Positions 17,150 to 24,087 of a stretch of DNA of 29,530 nucleotides are shown piece by piece. Each line of letters begins with the position of its first letter. The first letter of the stretch is position 1. The stretch comes from Lachnospiraceae bacterium. Lineage in GTDB: Bacteria > Bacillota > Clostridia > Lachnospirales > Lachnospiraceae. A program made the position numbers and the translations under genes. The stretch spans positions 1 through 29,530 of the forward strand of contig CAAGMZ010000001.1 of assembly GCA_900771195.1 (NCBI GenBank), given 5' to 3'. The notes beneath the pieces were generated by a model, which had not been told where the DNA came from, made no database searches, and saw only the letters and a program-made list of their open reading frames with translations.

Positions 17150-17190
17150 CTATTAGCCAAAAATGAAAAAAATTTAATTTTGGCCAATAG
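17150..17190. repeat. Inverted repeat after the UPF0178 gene
   Basis: CTATTAGCCAAAA at the left and TTTTGGCCAATAG at the right form a 12-of-13-bp stem with an A/T-rich loop. It lies 65 bases after the stop. No T run follows directly on the plus strand, so it is a hairpin of uncertain function, perhaps an inefficient terminator. Confidence 0.45.
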
Positions 17191-17218
17191 AATCAGTTTT
17201 ACGAAGTAATAAAGATAG

Positions 17219-17247
17219 TTGATATTGCTGACTGGCTGTTTGATAAA
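17219..17247 (+). promoter_or_regulatory. Possible promoter for the rhodanese gene
   Basis: TTGATA at 17219-17224, a 17-base spacer, then GATAAA at 17242-17247. The -10 box is weak (four of six). It lies 46 bases ahead of the ATG at 17294. Confidence 0.35.
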
Positions 17248-17293
17248 TAATCTGTCGGATAATTCCGATTGAGTGAAAGGACGGAACTTATTT

Positions 17294-17686
17294 ATGAAAA
17301 AGACTTTTATTGCATTACTTTTTGCATTGTTTATGACCGGCTGTGCTTCGTCGGGCCCGGAATCTTCATACAGGCGCATAACCGTTTCCGAGGCGGCAGA
17401 CATGATGCAGAAGGAATCCGGCTATATAATACTTGATGTCCGTACGGAAGAAGAATACGAAGAAAAGCATATTCCCGGTGCAATATGCATTCCCAATGAG
17501 ACGATTGGCACGGAAGAAATCGAAGCTCTTCCGGACAAAAATCAGCTTATCATGGTCTACTGTCGTTCAGGAAATCGCAGTAAAAAAGCAGCGGAAAAGC
17601 TTGTGAAGCTTGGCTATACGAATATTGTCGAGTTTGGCGGAATCAATGACTGGCAGGGCAAAACAGTTTCAGGAAAGGAAAAATAG
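17294..17686 (+). CDS. Rhodanese-domain lipoprotein
   Basis: A 130-residue exported lipoprotein carrying one rhodanese domain. The N-terminus is a short basic region and hydrophobic core ending in a lipobox (LFMTGC) with lipidated Cys17, so the protein should sit on the outer face of the membrane. The rhodanese active loop is CRSGNRS with catalytic Cys90. DVRTEEEY and HIPGAICIP are further family motifs. It may act in extracytoplasmic sulfur or redox chemistry; the substrate is unknown. An earlier GTG (17273) would put charged residues before the signal, so the ATG is preferred. It ends 3 bases before the dGTPase gene. Confidence 0.88.
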   Translation: MKKTFIALLFALFMTGCASSGPESSYRRITVSEAADMMQKESGYIILDVRTEEEYEEKHIPGAICIPNETIGTEEIEALPDKNQLIMVYCRSGNRSKKAAEKLVKLGYTNIVEFGGINDWQGKTVSGKEK

Positions 17687-17689
17687 CGG

Positions 17690-18901
17690 ATGAAAGCAGG
17701 TCTGTTTTCTGAGTATGCATCCAACGAACAGAATCCCGACTGGGGTAATCATATTGAGCGCAGAGTGCCCCTTTACAAGAAAAAGGAGGATATCCGCTCG
17801 GAATATGAGAGGGACTATACGCGTATTCTGCATTCATTGGCATACAGAAGATTAAAGCACAAAACACAGGTGTTTTTTAACATTGACAACGACCATATCT
17901 GTACCAGAATGGAGCATGTCCAGCATGTGGAGTCGGTCAGCTGTACAATCGCAAAATTTCTGGGCTTAAATGTTGACCTTACGCGTGCAATCTCCATGGG
18001 TCATGACCTGGGGCATGCGCCCTTTGGACATGAGGGAGAGGTTGAGCTTTCCAAAATAAGAGAAGAAAACGGGCTTGACAGATTCTGGCATGAAAGGAAC
18101 AGCCTCAGGATTATAGACGACATTGAGCTGCTTGAGGACGATAAGGGCAATTACCGGAATCTTGACCTTACTTATGCGGTAAGAGACGGAATCATTTCGC
18201 ACTGCGGTGAAGTGGATGAGAACGGAATTTTTCCGAGAAAAGAAAAAATTGATTTGAACACAATTAATCATCCGGGGGAATATCAGGCCTATACCTGGGA
18301 GGGCTGTGTGGTCAAGATTTCCGATAAAATCGCATACCTTGGCAGAGACATTGAAGATGCCATTCGTATGGATTTTATAGGCAGAAATGACATGAGGAAG
18401 CTTAAACGCATTTCAACACATTACGGTGAAGATGCCCTTAATACGACGGTTATAATTCACGATTTTATCACCAGCATATGCGAAAACAGTTCCCCGGAAA
18501 GCGGAATCAGGCTGAGCGATGAGTATAATAAGATGTTGCTTGAGATTAAAGAATTCAATTATGACAAAATATACAGAAATCCCAAGTTTAATGTGTACCG
18601 TAAGTACGCCGCACTTGTCATCAGAAGCATCTATGACACGCTGATACAGTATTATGATTATGAAAACAGCATCAACAGACTTGCGAAAATAAAGAAGACA
18701 TATCCGAAGCTGATTGGCGATTTTATTTCGCATCTGAATTCGCTGTCATCACTGGATACCAAGGATACAAGACACCGGAATAATAAAGTGTACGGAAAAC
18801 TGGAGTCAAAAGAAATATATGTGCAGGCCATCATTGACTACATATCAGGTATGACTGACAGATATGCAGTAGAAATATTCAACGAGCTGCTGCGGTACTG
18901 A
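17690..18901 (+). CDS. dgt: dGTPase-like HD-domain triphosphohydrolase
   Basis: A cytoplasmic enzyme of the dGTP triphosphohydrolase family, releasing tripolyphosphate from deoxynucleotides and so shaping dNTP pools. 403 residues. The HD-domain motifs are visible: the first His in RMEHVQHV and the HD pair His105-Asp106 in MGHDLGHAPFGHEGE, followed by the DKIAYLGRDIEDA segment. The initial RIxHSLAYRRLKHKTQVF block is typical. It starts 3 bases after the rhodanese stop with AGGAAAGG upstream. In many Clostridia this gene precedes dnaG-rpoD; here a minus-strand nuclease gene follows, so that linkage is broken. Substrate preference among dNTPs is not deducible. Confidence 0.92.
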   Translation: MKAGLFSEYASNEQNPDWGNHIERRVPLYKKKEDIRSEYERDYTRILHSLAYRRLKHKTQVFFNIDNDHICTRMEHVQHVESVSCTIAKFLGLNVDLTRAISMGHDLGHAPFGHEGEVELSKIREENGLDRFWHERNSLRIIDDIELLEDDKGNYRNLDLTYAVRDGIISHCGEVDENGIFPRKEKIDLNTINHPGEYQAYTWEGCVVKISDKIAYLGRDIEDAIRMDFIGRNDMRKLKRISTHYGEDALNTTVIIHDFITSICENSSPESGIRLSDEYNKMLLEIKEFNYDKIYRNPKFNVYRKYAALVIRSIYDTLIQYYDYENSINRLAKIKKTYPKLIGDFISHLNSLSSLDTKDTRHRNNKVYGKLESKEIYVQAIIDYISGMTDRYAVEIFNELLRY

Positions 18902-18966
18902 GAGGAAAATAAGGAGATGATACGGACCGGATTATTTATGCCGAGATAAAGACACAGAAGCCTGTT

Positions 18967-20019
18967 CTACCAGTATTTTTCTACCAGCTCGCGTGCTTCT
19001 TTCTCGGATTTTCCAAATTTGGACATTATGTCATTTATTGCATTTTCCTTATTTCCGGCATATGCTTTCACGGCGGAAATGTAATTTTTAATGCCCGCTG
19101 ACTCAATATTCTTAAGCTGTGTCAGTTCGGCGTCTTTTTCAGCTATCTGTTCCTGCAGTTCCTCAATCATATAGTGGATTGTGTTTTTGTCAAGTATCGA
19201 CAATGCTTCTGAGAACATATTTAATATTTCCCCCTTCCTTGACATATAACCTGTTATCTCTGCGTAGACTTCCTCAAGATGCGGATATTTCCGGATAAGA
19301 AAGTCCATGTCATGAGTGGATTCTGTTGTGAGAAATGACAGCCACATTACGAGACTGCTTTCATCCTTAGCATAGCTGTTCTCGCGGAACACGTCAAGTG
19401 CAATAATGAAATATTCCTGAAGAAGTTCAAGCGGAAGCCCCGAATTGAAAATGGTCCTCCCGTGGTGAAGGAAGGCACCGCAAAGCGCTTCATCATGGAA
19501 CTGCTTTGTTGATTTTTCGAATATAACGATGGTGTAGACCTTCTTAAGCGAAGAGTAGCTGAAGTTACTGCCCCGGTTCAGCCTGTCGTACTGTCTGAGA
19601 AGCAGGTCGGCAGAGTAGCAGCTCATTCTTTCGGCGGGAAAACCATAAGGAATTTTCTGGATTTCCACATTGGCCAGGGAGCCGTCGGACAGTCTGACAA
19701 TGATATCCATTATTATGAGAGACTCATTGGACAGCAGCATGCTTTCTGCGGGCAGGATGCTACGGACTTTTACAGGTACGCCTATTATGGCGCTGAGAAG
19801 TTCTTCAAGCCTTTGTGGGTGGGCATCAGGGCTGAAAATGAATTTGAAGAACGGGTCATAGGTGAGAGGAAGCGTCTTTCTGCCGGTCATGAAATCCACG
19901 AATCGCTCCTTCCAGGGCCTGTTGATATCAAGGCCATTGTACATTTTCCAGAGTCGTGGCTCCTTCCTGAGACTCGCTTCGAGGTCCTCTTTTGAGGCAT
20001 AGAAATTTGAATTGATCAT
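18967..20019 (-). CDS. Rpn-family PD-(D/E)XK nuclease / putative transposase
   Basis: A protein of the Rpn (recombination-promoting nuclease, formerly transposase_31-like) family. From the ATG at 20019 it has 350 residues. The conserved N-terminal block is PLTYDPFFKFIF followed by a PD-(D/E)XK-type core: Asp in IIMDIIVRLSDG and the ExQ motif in NVEIQK. The C-terminal quarter is helical with a coiled-coil-like stretch (EELQEQIAEKDAELTQLKN). A longer frame opens at 20139 without a ribosome site; AAAGG five bases before 20019 supports the shorter form. It is single, convergent to dgt, and without visible inverted repeats, so it is not an active insertion sequence on this evidence. Such genes are often present in many copies per genome. 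Confidence 0.82.
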   Translation of the reverse strand: MINSNFYASKEDLEASLRKEPRLWKMYNGLDINRPWKERFVDFMTGRKTLPLTYDPFFKFIFSPDAHPQRLEELLSAIIGVPVKVRSILPAESMLLSNESLIIMDIIVRLSDGSLANVEIQKIPYGFPAERMSCYSADLLLRQYDRLNRGSNFSYSSLKKVYTIVIFEKSTKQFHDEALCGAFLHHGRTIFNSGLPLELLQEYFIIALDVFRENSYAKDESSLVMWLSFLTTESTHDMDFLIRKYPHLEEVYAEITGYMSRKGEILNMFSEALSILDKNTIHYMIEELQEQIAEKDAELTQLKNIESAGIKNYISAVKAYAGNKENAINDIMSKFGKSEKEARELVEKYW

Positions 20020-20247
20020 TAGTTCCTTTCCGGGATATGAATAGCCACAGGGCGCAGTATCCCTTTTGTTAATTAAAGTTAAAAAGGTGTTTTCGGCGAT
20101 AACGCCGGTGGATAGAATTAAAGAATAAAACTGCTGCATACTGAAATGCGAAAGCAGTCTTTTGAATATAACGGGATAATAACATATGAGGATGGGGATG
20201 TAAAGGGTGAATTTGTATTACTAATACTGAAGAAAACTTGCACTATG

Positions 20248-20293
20248 TCATATTGAAGTTGACATCGAAGTCATATTAAAGTTATATTGAAGT
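20248..20293. repeat. Four helically phased direct repeats (candidate operator)
   Basis: Four related 12-base units start at 20248 (TCATATTGAAGT), 20260 (TGACATCGAAGT), 20271 (TCATATTAAAGT) and 20282 (TTATATTGAAGT). The start spacing is 12, 11 and 11 bases, about one DNA turn. They cover the core promoter of the macro-domain gene. The rest of 20020-20376 holds no gene that I can support. Confidence 0.65.
20259..20287 (+). promoter_or_regulatory. Promoter of the macro-domain gene, embedded in repeats
   Basis: TTGACA at 20259-20264, a 17-base spacer, then TTATAT at 20282-20287. Both boxes lie within the phased repeats, so a repeat-binding protein would control access of polymerase. The leader to the ATG at 20377 is about 80 bases. 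Confidence 0.55.
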
Positions 20294-20376
20294 AAACTGA
20301 ATCGTTTCAGAATAATGGTCGGATAATCCATAAATCCCGCCCATAAAAAGTATTTTGAGCCACAAGGAGGTGCCGT

Positions 20377-21423
20377 ATGCCTTTCAAAATAGTACGCAAC
20401 GACATAACGAGAGTCAAAGCAGATGCAATAGTTAACACAGCCAATCCCAAACCGGTATACGATAGCGGTACGGACATGGCAATTTATCAGGCTGCAGGGG
20501 CAGAAAAGCTTCTTGCCGAGCGCAAAAAGATAGGCTGCATTGCCCGTGGGGATATTGCAGTGACGGGCGCTTATGCACTGGATGCAAAATACATTATTCA
20601 TACGGTCGGACCCATATGGGTGGATGGAAAACATAAAGAATTTGAAACGCTTGAAGGCTGTTATATCAAGTCATTGCAGAAAGCACTGGAGCTTGGCTGT
20701 GAGAGCATTGCTTTTCCTCTTATTTCAACCGGGGTTTACGGATTTCCCAAAGACAAAGCGCTTCAGATTGCGGTATCTGTGTTTGGCAGGTTTCTTATGG
20801 AAAATGAAATGCAGATTATCCTTGTGGTATTTGACAAGAAGTCTTTTCAGCTTTCCGGCAAGCTTGTCGGTGAAATTGATTCCTATATTGATGCCAACTA
20901 TATCGGCAGGAAGCAAAGAAACGAATACCATGTAAGGACATATCGGACAAACCGGATAGAACCTGTCAGTACATATGCTGCAAAAGCTTGTGAAGAGTGC
21001 ATTCAGTGTCCTGAGGAAGATGATGACGAGACCCCGCCTGCATCTCATAAGAAAACGACTTTGGAAGAAGACCTGGCTAATATCGGAATGTCTTTTCATG
21101 ATAAGCTCTTTGAACTGATTGACAAGTCAGGTTTGGACAACAAGGATATCTGGAAACGTGCCAACCTTGACCGCAAGCACTTTTCCAAGATACAGTGCGA
21201 TGAAAATTGCCATCCTAAGAAGAAAACGGTTATGGCACTCTGCATTGCCCTCAAATTGAATCTGGAGCAGTCAAAGGACCTGCTTGCAAGGGCGGATTGG
21301 GCGTTCAGTCCGAGCAGCAAGGTGGATTTGATTGTACAGAAAGCAATTATTGACGGGCAGTATGACATCTGCCGGGTAAATACGGTGCTGTTCAAATATA
21401 CAAATGAGATACTTGGAGTATAA
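20377..21423 (+). CDS. Macro domain protein with a C-terminal helical (HTH-like) domain
   Basis: 348 residues. Residues 1 to about 175 form a macro domain, which binds ADP-ribose or removes it from targets: VRNDITRVKADAIVNTANP, a VGPIW turn and the phosphate-binding loop PLISTGVYGFPKDKA are visible. The usual glycine-rich first loop is changed to PVYDSGTDMAIYQAAG, so the active site may be unusual. A linker (about 180-230) is polar. The C-terminal ~115 residues hold a helical bundle: SFHDKLFELIDKSGLDNKDIWKRANLDRKHFSKI followed by KKKTVMALCIALKL resembles a Cro/XRE-like fold. AAGGAGG precedes the ATG. The repeats at its promoter suggest tight control, possibly by its own C-terminal domain. An ADP-ribosylglycohydrolase gene follows 650 bases on. 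Confidence 0.85.
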   Translation: MPFKIVRNDITRVKADAIVNTANPKPVYDSGTDMAIYQAAGAEKLLAERKKIGCIARGDIAVTGAYALDAKYIIHTVGPIWVDGKHKEFETLEGCYIKSLQKALELGCESIAFPLISTGVYGFPKDKALQIAVSVFGRFLMENEMQIILVVFDKKSFQLSGKLVGEIDSYIDANYIGRKQRNEYHVRTYRTNRIEPVSTYAAKACEECIQCPEEDDDETPPASHKKTTLEEDLANIGMSFHDKLFELIDKSGLDNKDIWKRANLDRKHFSKIQCDENCHPKKKTVMALCIALKLNLEQSKDLLARADWAFSPSSKVDLIVQKAIIDGQYDICRVNTVLFKYTNEILGV

Positions 21424-21425
21424 AA

Positions 21426-21490
21426 GGCTGTAAAATGATTATTTGAGTTCGGGCGCTCTCAGACCCGACTCAAATAATCATTTTACAGCC
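21426..21490. repeat. Large perfect palindrome, probable bidirectional terminator
   Basis: 23-base arms at 21426-21448 (starting GGCTGTAAAATGATT) and 21468-21490 (ending ATCATTTTACAGCC) are exactly complementary, extended by CGGG/CCCG (21450-21453, 21464-21467) around a bulged T. The loop is 10 bases. It starts 3 bases after the macro stop. No T run follows the stem. Its ends match the elements at 8373 and 13324. Confidence 0.8.
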
Positions 21491-21530
21491 TGCGTGGTGT
21501 GGGGCGGGAAGTTTTGTCACAATTTACGTA

Positions 21531-21615
21531 TAGAAATTCCCGGCAAGCCCAAATAGTCCGTAGTTGGAGCGAAAAATTACGGACCGAAATCCCCAGTAAG
21601 TCAATTTAGTCCGTA
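21531..21615. repeat. Imperfect tandem repeat, 53-base period
   Basis: The 32-base segments 21531-21562 and 21584-21615 agree at about 23 positions, including a shared end TAGTCCGTA and a shared GAAAT..CCC core. The first copy's TAGTCCGTA also pairs with TTACGGAC at 21577-21584, making a possible hairpin. Confidence 0.5.
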
Positions 21616-21740
21616 TCAGTGCTTATTCTATCAGTCAAATCCTCAATTTACTCTTGTTTCCGATAAGAATTTATAAATGCTGAATTTTATCTGAGAAATT
21701 TCACTTAAATGTATCTTTTATACCACCTGATGACTGAAAA

Positions 21741-21779
21741 GTAAGATAAGTTTTCCTCTACATTAACACCTTATCTTAC
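21741..21779. repeat. Perfect inverted repeat with GATAAG core
   Basis: GTAAGATAAG (21741-21750) and CTTATCTTAC (21770-21779) are exact complements, separated by 19 bases. It could be a paired protein site or a hairpin. Confidence 0.6.
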
Positions 21780-21825
21780 CGAATATCACAAAATGATTGC
21801 AAAACCCGGATATATATGTCTGATT

Positions 21826-21864
21826 TTCAGATAAGAGAAGCCGCAGTCCCCTGCTTTATCTGAA
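21826..21864. repeat. Perfect inverted repeat with CAGATAA core
   Basis: TTCAGATAA (21826-21834) and TTATCTGAA (21856-21864) are exact complements separated by 21 bases. The two inverted repeats in this region have the same total span (39 bases) and a shared GATAA core, about 85 bases apart. Confidence 0.6.
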
Positions 21865-21983
21865 TAGAAGGCTGACAGCGGGACAGTGCATTGCCAAAGT
21901 CCCTCAAAAAGTCAGATAAAGGAGTCAGATATTGTTTTCATTATCTTATTTTAATTCCACAGAGCACATAAAAGGTGTAAATT

Positions 21984-22027
21984 GTCGCCTGCACGGCGAC
22001 CCGGTAAATGCACCATTGATATATAAT
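21984..22027 (+). promoter_or_regulatory. Hairpin plus -10 box ahead of the ADP-ribosylglycohydrolase gene
   Basis: GTCGCC (21984-21989) and GGCGAC (21995-22000) form a strong stem with a 5-base loop, flanked by GGTG/CACC. A consensus TATAAT stands at 22022-22027, but no good -35 box lies at the right distance; the hairpin ends in the -35 position. The promoter may need an activator. The coding start is 45 bases downstream. Confidence 0.4.
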
Positions 22028-22071
22028 GACATTACAATAAAAACCGGCACAAGTTGGGGATAGGAGGAGCT

Positions 22072-22881
22072 ATGTACGGAGCAATTTTAGGTGATATTAT
22101 CGGGAGTCCTTTTGAATTTGACAGGGGTGATAAGACAAAAGATTTCAGGCTGTTTACGAAGGGATGTCAGTTTACGGATGATTCGGTTATGACGGTTGCG
22201 GTTGCGGAAGCGTTAATGGAAGCGGGGCCGGATGCCGCTGAGAAAGAAATTGCGGATGCCGTGACAGTGCACATGAGGAAGTGGGGCAGGAAGTATCCGT
22301 ATGCAGGATATGGTTCAAGATTTTTCGACTGGCTTAAAGCCCAAAGTCCAAGGCCATATAACAGTTTCGGAAATGGTTCTGCAATGCGGGTATCCGCAGC
22401 AGGGTGGCTTTATCCGACTCTTGAGAGGACAAGGCAGGTGGCAGTATATACAGCGGAAGTATCGCACAACCATCCCGAAGGCATCAAGGGAGCAGAGGCG
22501 ACCGCCGGTGCAATTTTCCTTGCCAGAAACGGTGCAACGAAGGATGAAATCAAAAAATATATCGCAGAGGAATTTCATTATGATTTGAACCGGACACTGG
22601 TGGACATAAGGCCGACCTACCATCATGTGGAGAGCTGCCGGCAGACGGTGCCGGAAGCAGTCATAGCATTTCTCGCGGCAGAAGATTATGAGGATGCGGT
22701 AAGGAATGCAGTTTCTCTTGGCGGGGATACGGACACGCTTGCGGCCATTACCGGAAGCATTGCGGAAGCTTATTTCGGAATTCCTGCAGGATTAAAAGCC
22801 GAGTGCCGGAATCGTATTTCCGATGATATGCTGAGTGTTTTGAAAAAATTTGATGGTATACTTGGGAGGAGCAACAGATGA
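22072..22881 (+). CDS. ADP-ribosylglycohydrolase family protein (DraG/ARH-like)
   Basis: Members remove ADP-ribose from proteins, nucleic acids or small molecules using two metal ions. 269 residues. The metal-binding motifs are intact: GAILGDIIGSPFEFD at the start, FTDDSVMT (about 35-42) and GGDTDTLAAITGSIAEAYFG near the C-terminus. FGNGSAMRVSAAGW is another family block. AGGAGG (22063-22068) selects the ATG at 22072; a TTG at 22054 in the same frame is upstream of it. The stop overlaps the SIMPL gene start in ATGA, so the two are coupled. Its closeness to a macro-domain gene suggests a shared role in reversing ADP-ribosylation; no transferase is visible in the window. Confidence 0.9.
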   Translation: MYGAILGDIIGSPFEFDRGDKTKDFRLFTKGCQFTDDSVMTVAVAEALMEAGPDAAEKEIADAVTVHMRKWGRKYPYAGYGSRFFDWLKAQSPRPYNSFGNGSAMRVSAAGWLYPTLERTRQVAVYTAEVSHNHPEGIKGAEATAGAIFLARNGATKDEIKKYIAEEFHYDLNRTLVDIRPTYHHVESCRQTVPEAVIAFLAAEDYEDAVRNAVSLGGDTDTLAAITGSIAEAYFGIPAGLKAECRNRISDDMLSVLKKFDGILGRSNR

Positions 22882-23549
22882 TGGAACGTACAATCAGAGT
22901 AACAGGAAAAGGAAAAATCTCAGTAAAACCGGACACGATACGACTACTTATCAGTCTTGAGGATACTTTACGGGAATATGAAAATACCCTGAAGAATTCA
23001 GCTGAAAACGTGGAAATTCTTAAGGATATTATAGAGAGGCTCGGCTATAAGCGCCGGGATTTGAAAACTCTGTATTTTAACATCAATACGGAATATGAGA
23101 GTTATCAGGACAGAGATAAAAGCTGGAAAAAGCGGTTCAAAGGATATAAATATGTACACCGGATGAAACTTGAATTTGAAGCAGACAATAAAAGGCTTGG
23201 GAAAATACTCTATGCACTTGCCAACTGCCCTGTATCTCCGGAGTTTTCCATCGAATATACGGTTGCAGACCCGGAGAAAGCGAAGAATGAACTGCTTGGC
23301 GCAGCTGTGAAGGATTCCATGGCAAAAGCAGATGTCCTCGCCAAGGCAGCGGGAGTCAGGCTTGGTGAGATTGTTACGATTGATTACTCATGGGGGGAAA
23401 TTGATTTTGTGTCAAGGCCGTTAGACAAGATGTCCATGAGATGCTGTGAGCCTGAATCCGTCGAGGCTGATTGCTATGAAATGGATATTGAACCCGATGA
23501 CATAGATATGACGGATACGGTAACAGTCGTGTGGAAACTGGAGGACTGA
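22878..23549 (+). CDS. SIMPL domain (DUF541) protein
   Basis: A 223-residue protein made of one SIMPL/DUF541 domain (oxidative-stress-defence-like family). It opens with the family pattern RTIRVTGKGKISVKPDTI and has alternating strands and helices throughout; DVLAKAAGVRLGEIVTIDY is the typical late motif. No signal peptide is visible, unlike many exported members, so it is probably cytoplasmic. Translation is coupled to the preceding glycohydrolase by a 4-base overlap. Molecular function of the family is not established. Confidence 0.85.
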   Translation: MMERTIRVTGKGKISVKPDTIRLLISLEDTLREYENTLKNSAENVEILKDIIERLGYKRRDLKTLYFNINTEYESYQDRDKSWKKRFKGYKYVHRMKLEFEADNKRLGKILYALANCPVSPEFSIEYTVADPEKAKNELLGAAVKDSMAKADVLAKAAGVRLGEIVTIDYSWGEIDFVSRPLDKMSMRCCEPESVEADCYEMDIEPDDIDMTDTVTVVWKLED

Positions 23550-23558
23550 AAACAAATA

Positions 23559-23644
23559 TGAGTCAGGGTTTAGAGTGTCGGTTCTAAGCATTGTTTCACA
23601 TGCTTTGTACCGGCACTCTCAGCTATTATAAACGCCCGGACTCA
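23559..23644. repeat. Large three-part hairpin between convergent genes
   Basis: Nested pairings: TGAGTC (23559-23564) with GACTCA (23639-23644), GTTTA with TAAAC, GAGTGTCGGT (23573-23582) with ACCGGCACTC (23609-23618), and AAGCAT with ATGCTT at the tip. It probably serves as a two-way terminator. Its right half shares CTCTCAG and CCCGGACTCA-type sequence with the palindrome at 21426, so it seems a diverged relative. Confidence 0.6.
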
Positions 23645-23660
23645 GATAATTATCTGCTAT

Positions 23661-24074
23661 TTAATTATCAAAAGACGGATTGAATGCGTAAATATTTTTG
23701 CAGTCAAGTTTTTCCTGGGTTATGTTAAGTGCCTCTCCGAAACGCTGGAAATGAACAATCTCTCTTGCACGCAGGAACCGGAGCGGGGCAATTACGTCCG
23801 GATCGTCAAGCACTCTCAGAAGATTGTCGTATACTACTCTTGCCTTTTGCTCGGCTGCCATATCTTCCGTCAGGTCACATATCGGATCACCCTTTACCTG
23901 AAATTCACAGGCGTTGAAGGGCACGCCGCCTGCCGCCTGAGGCCAGATTCCAAGGGTGTGGTCAACATAGTATGGTGCAAAGCTTGAGTTTTTAATCTGT
24001 TCAGGAGTGAGGTCTCTGGTGAGCTGGTGAATCATAGCAGCAATTATCTCTAAATGTGCCAGTTCATCAGAACA
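23661..24074 (-). pseudogene. cotJC: Manganese catalase / spore coat CotJC gene, 3-prime part, split by a mobile element
   Basis: The reading frame gives about 137 residues of a manganese-catalase family protein of the CotJC type, with CotJC-like blocks VDHTLGIWPQAAGGVPFNA, AAEQKARVVYDNLLRVLDD and FLRAREIVHFQRFGEAL. The in-frame sequence continues upstream of the first ATG (24035) through SDELAHLEIIAA and then meets a stop at 24077-24075. The preserved part includes the Glu-x-x-His ligand pair (DELAH) and the later Glu (AAEQ) and His (REIVH) ligands; the N-terminal ~60 residues with the first ligand are missing. The missing part should lie beyond the right end of the element, outside this window. 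It may be a dead gene or one restored by excision. Confidence 0.85.
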
Positions 24075-24087
24075 TCAATGTTGGATA
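24072..24087. other. Left attachment junction of the element
   Basis: Homology to CotJC stops between about 24071 and 24075, and the recombinase stop codon lies at 24088-24090. The crossover site must lie in this short interval or just inside the catalase codons. The exact core dinucleotide cannot be fixed without the other end. Confidence 0.6.

Larger units (their letters stand above)
21491..22071. other. 580-base noncoding region rich in repeats
   Basis: No frame with a ribosome site and plausible protein is visible here. The region contains an imperfect tandem repeat (21531-21615), eight GATAA/TTATC-core motifs in both orientations between about 21662 and 21947, two perfect inverted repeats (21741-21779 and 21826-21864), a short strong hairpin (21984-22000) and the leader of the ADP-ribosylglycohydrolase gene. 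It could be a regulatory region, a structured RNA or the remains of an old insertion. Confidence 0.5.

Noticed and set aside
18967..20139. The Rpn-type gene as an intact insertion sequence
   Set aside because: No terminal inverted repeats or target duplications were seen around it; the family is usually a stand-alone nuclease gene.
20140..20247. A small gene upstream of the phased repeats
   Set aside because: No frame with a ribosome site and protein-like composition is present.
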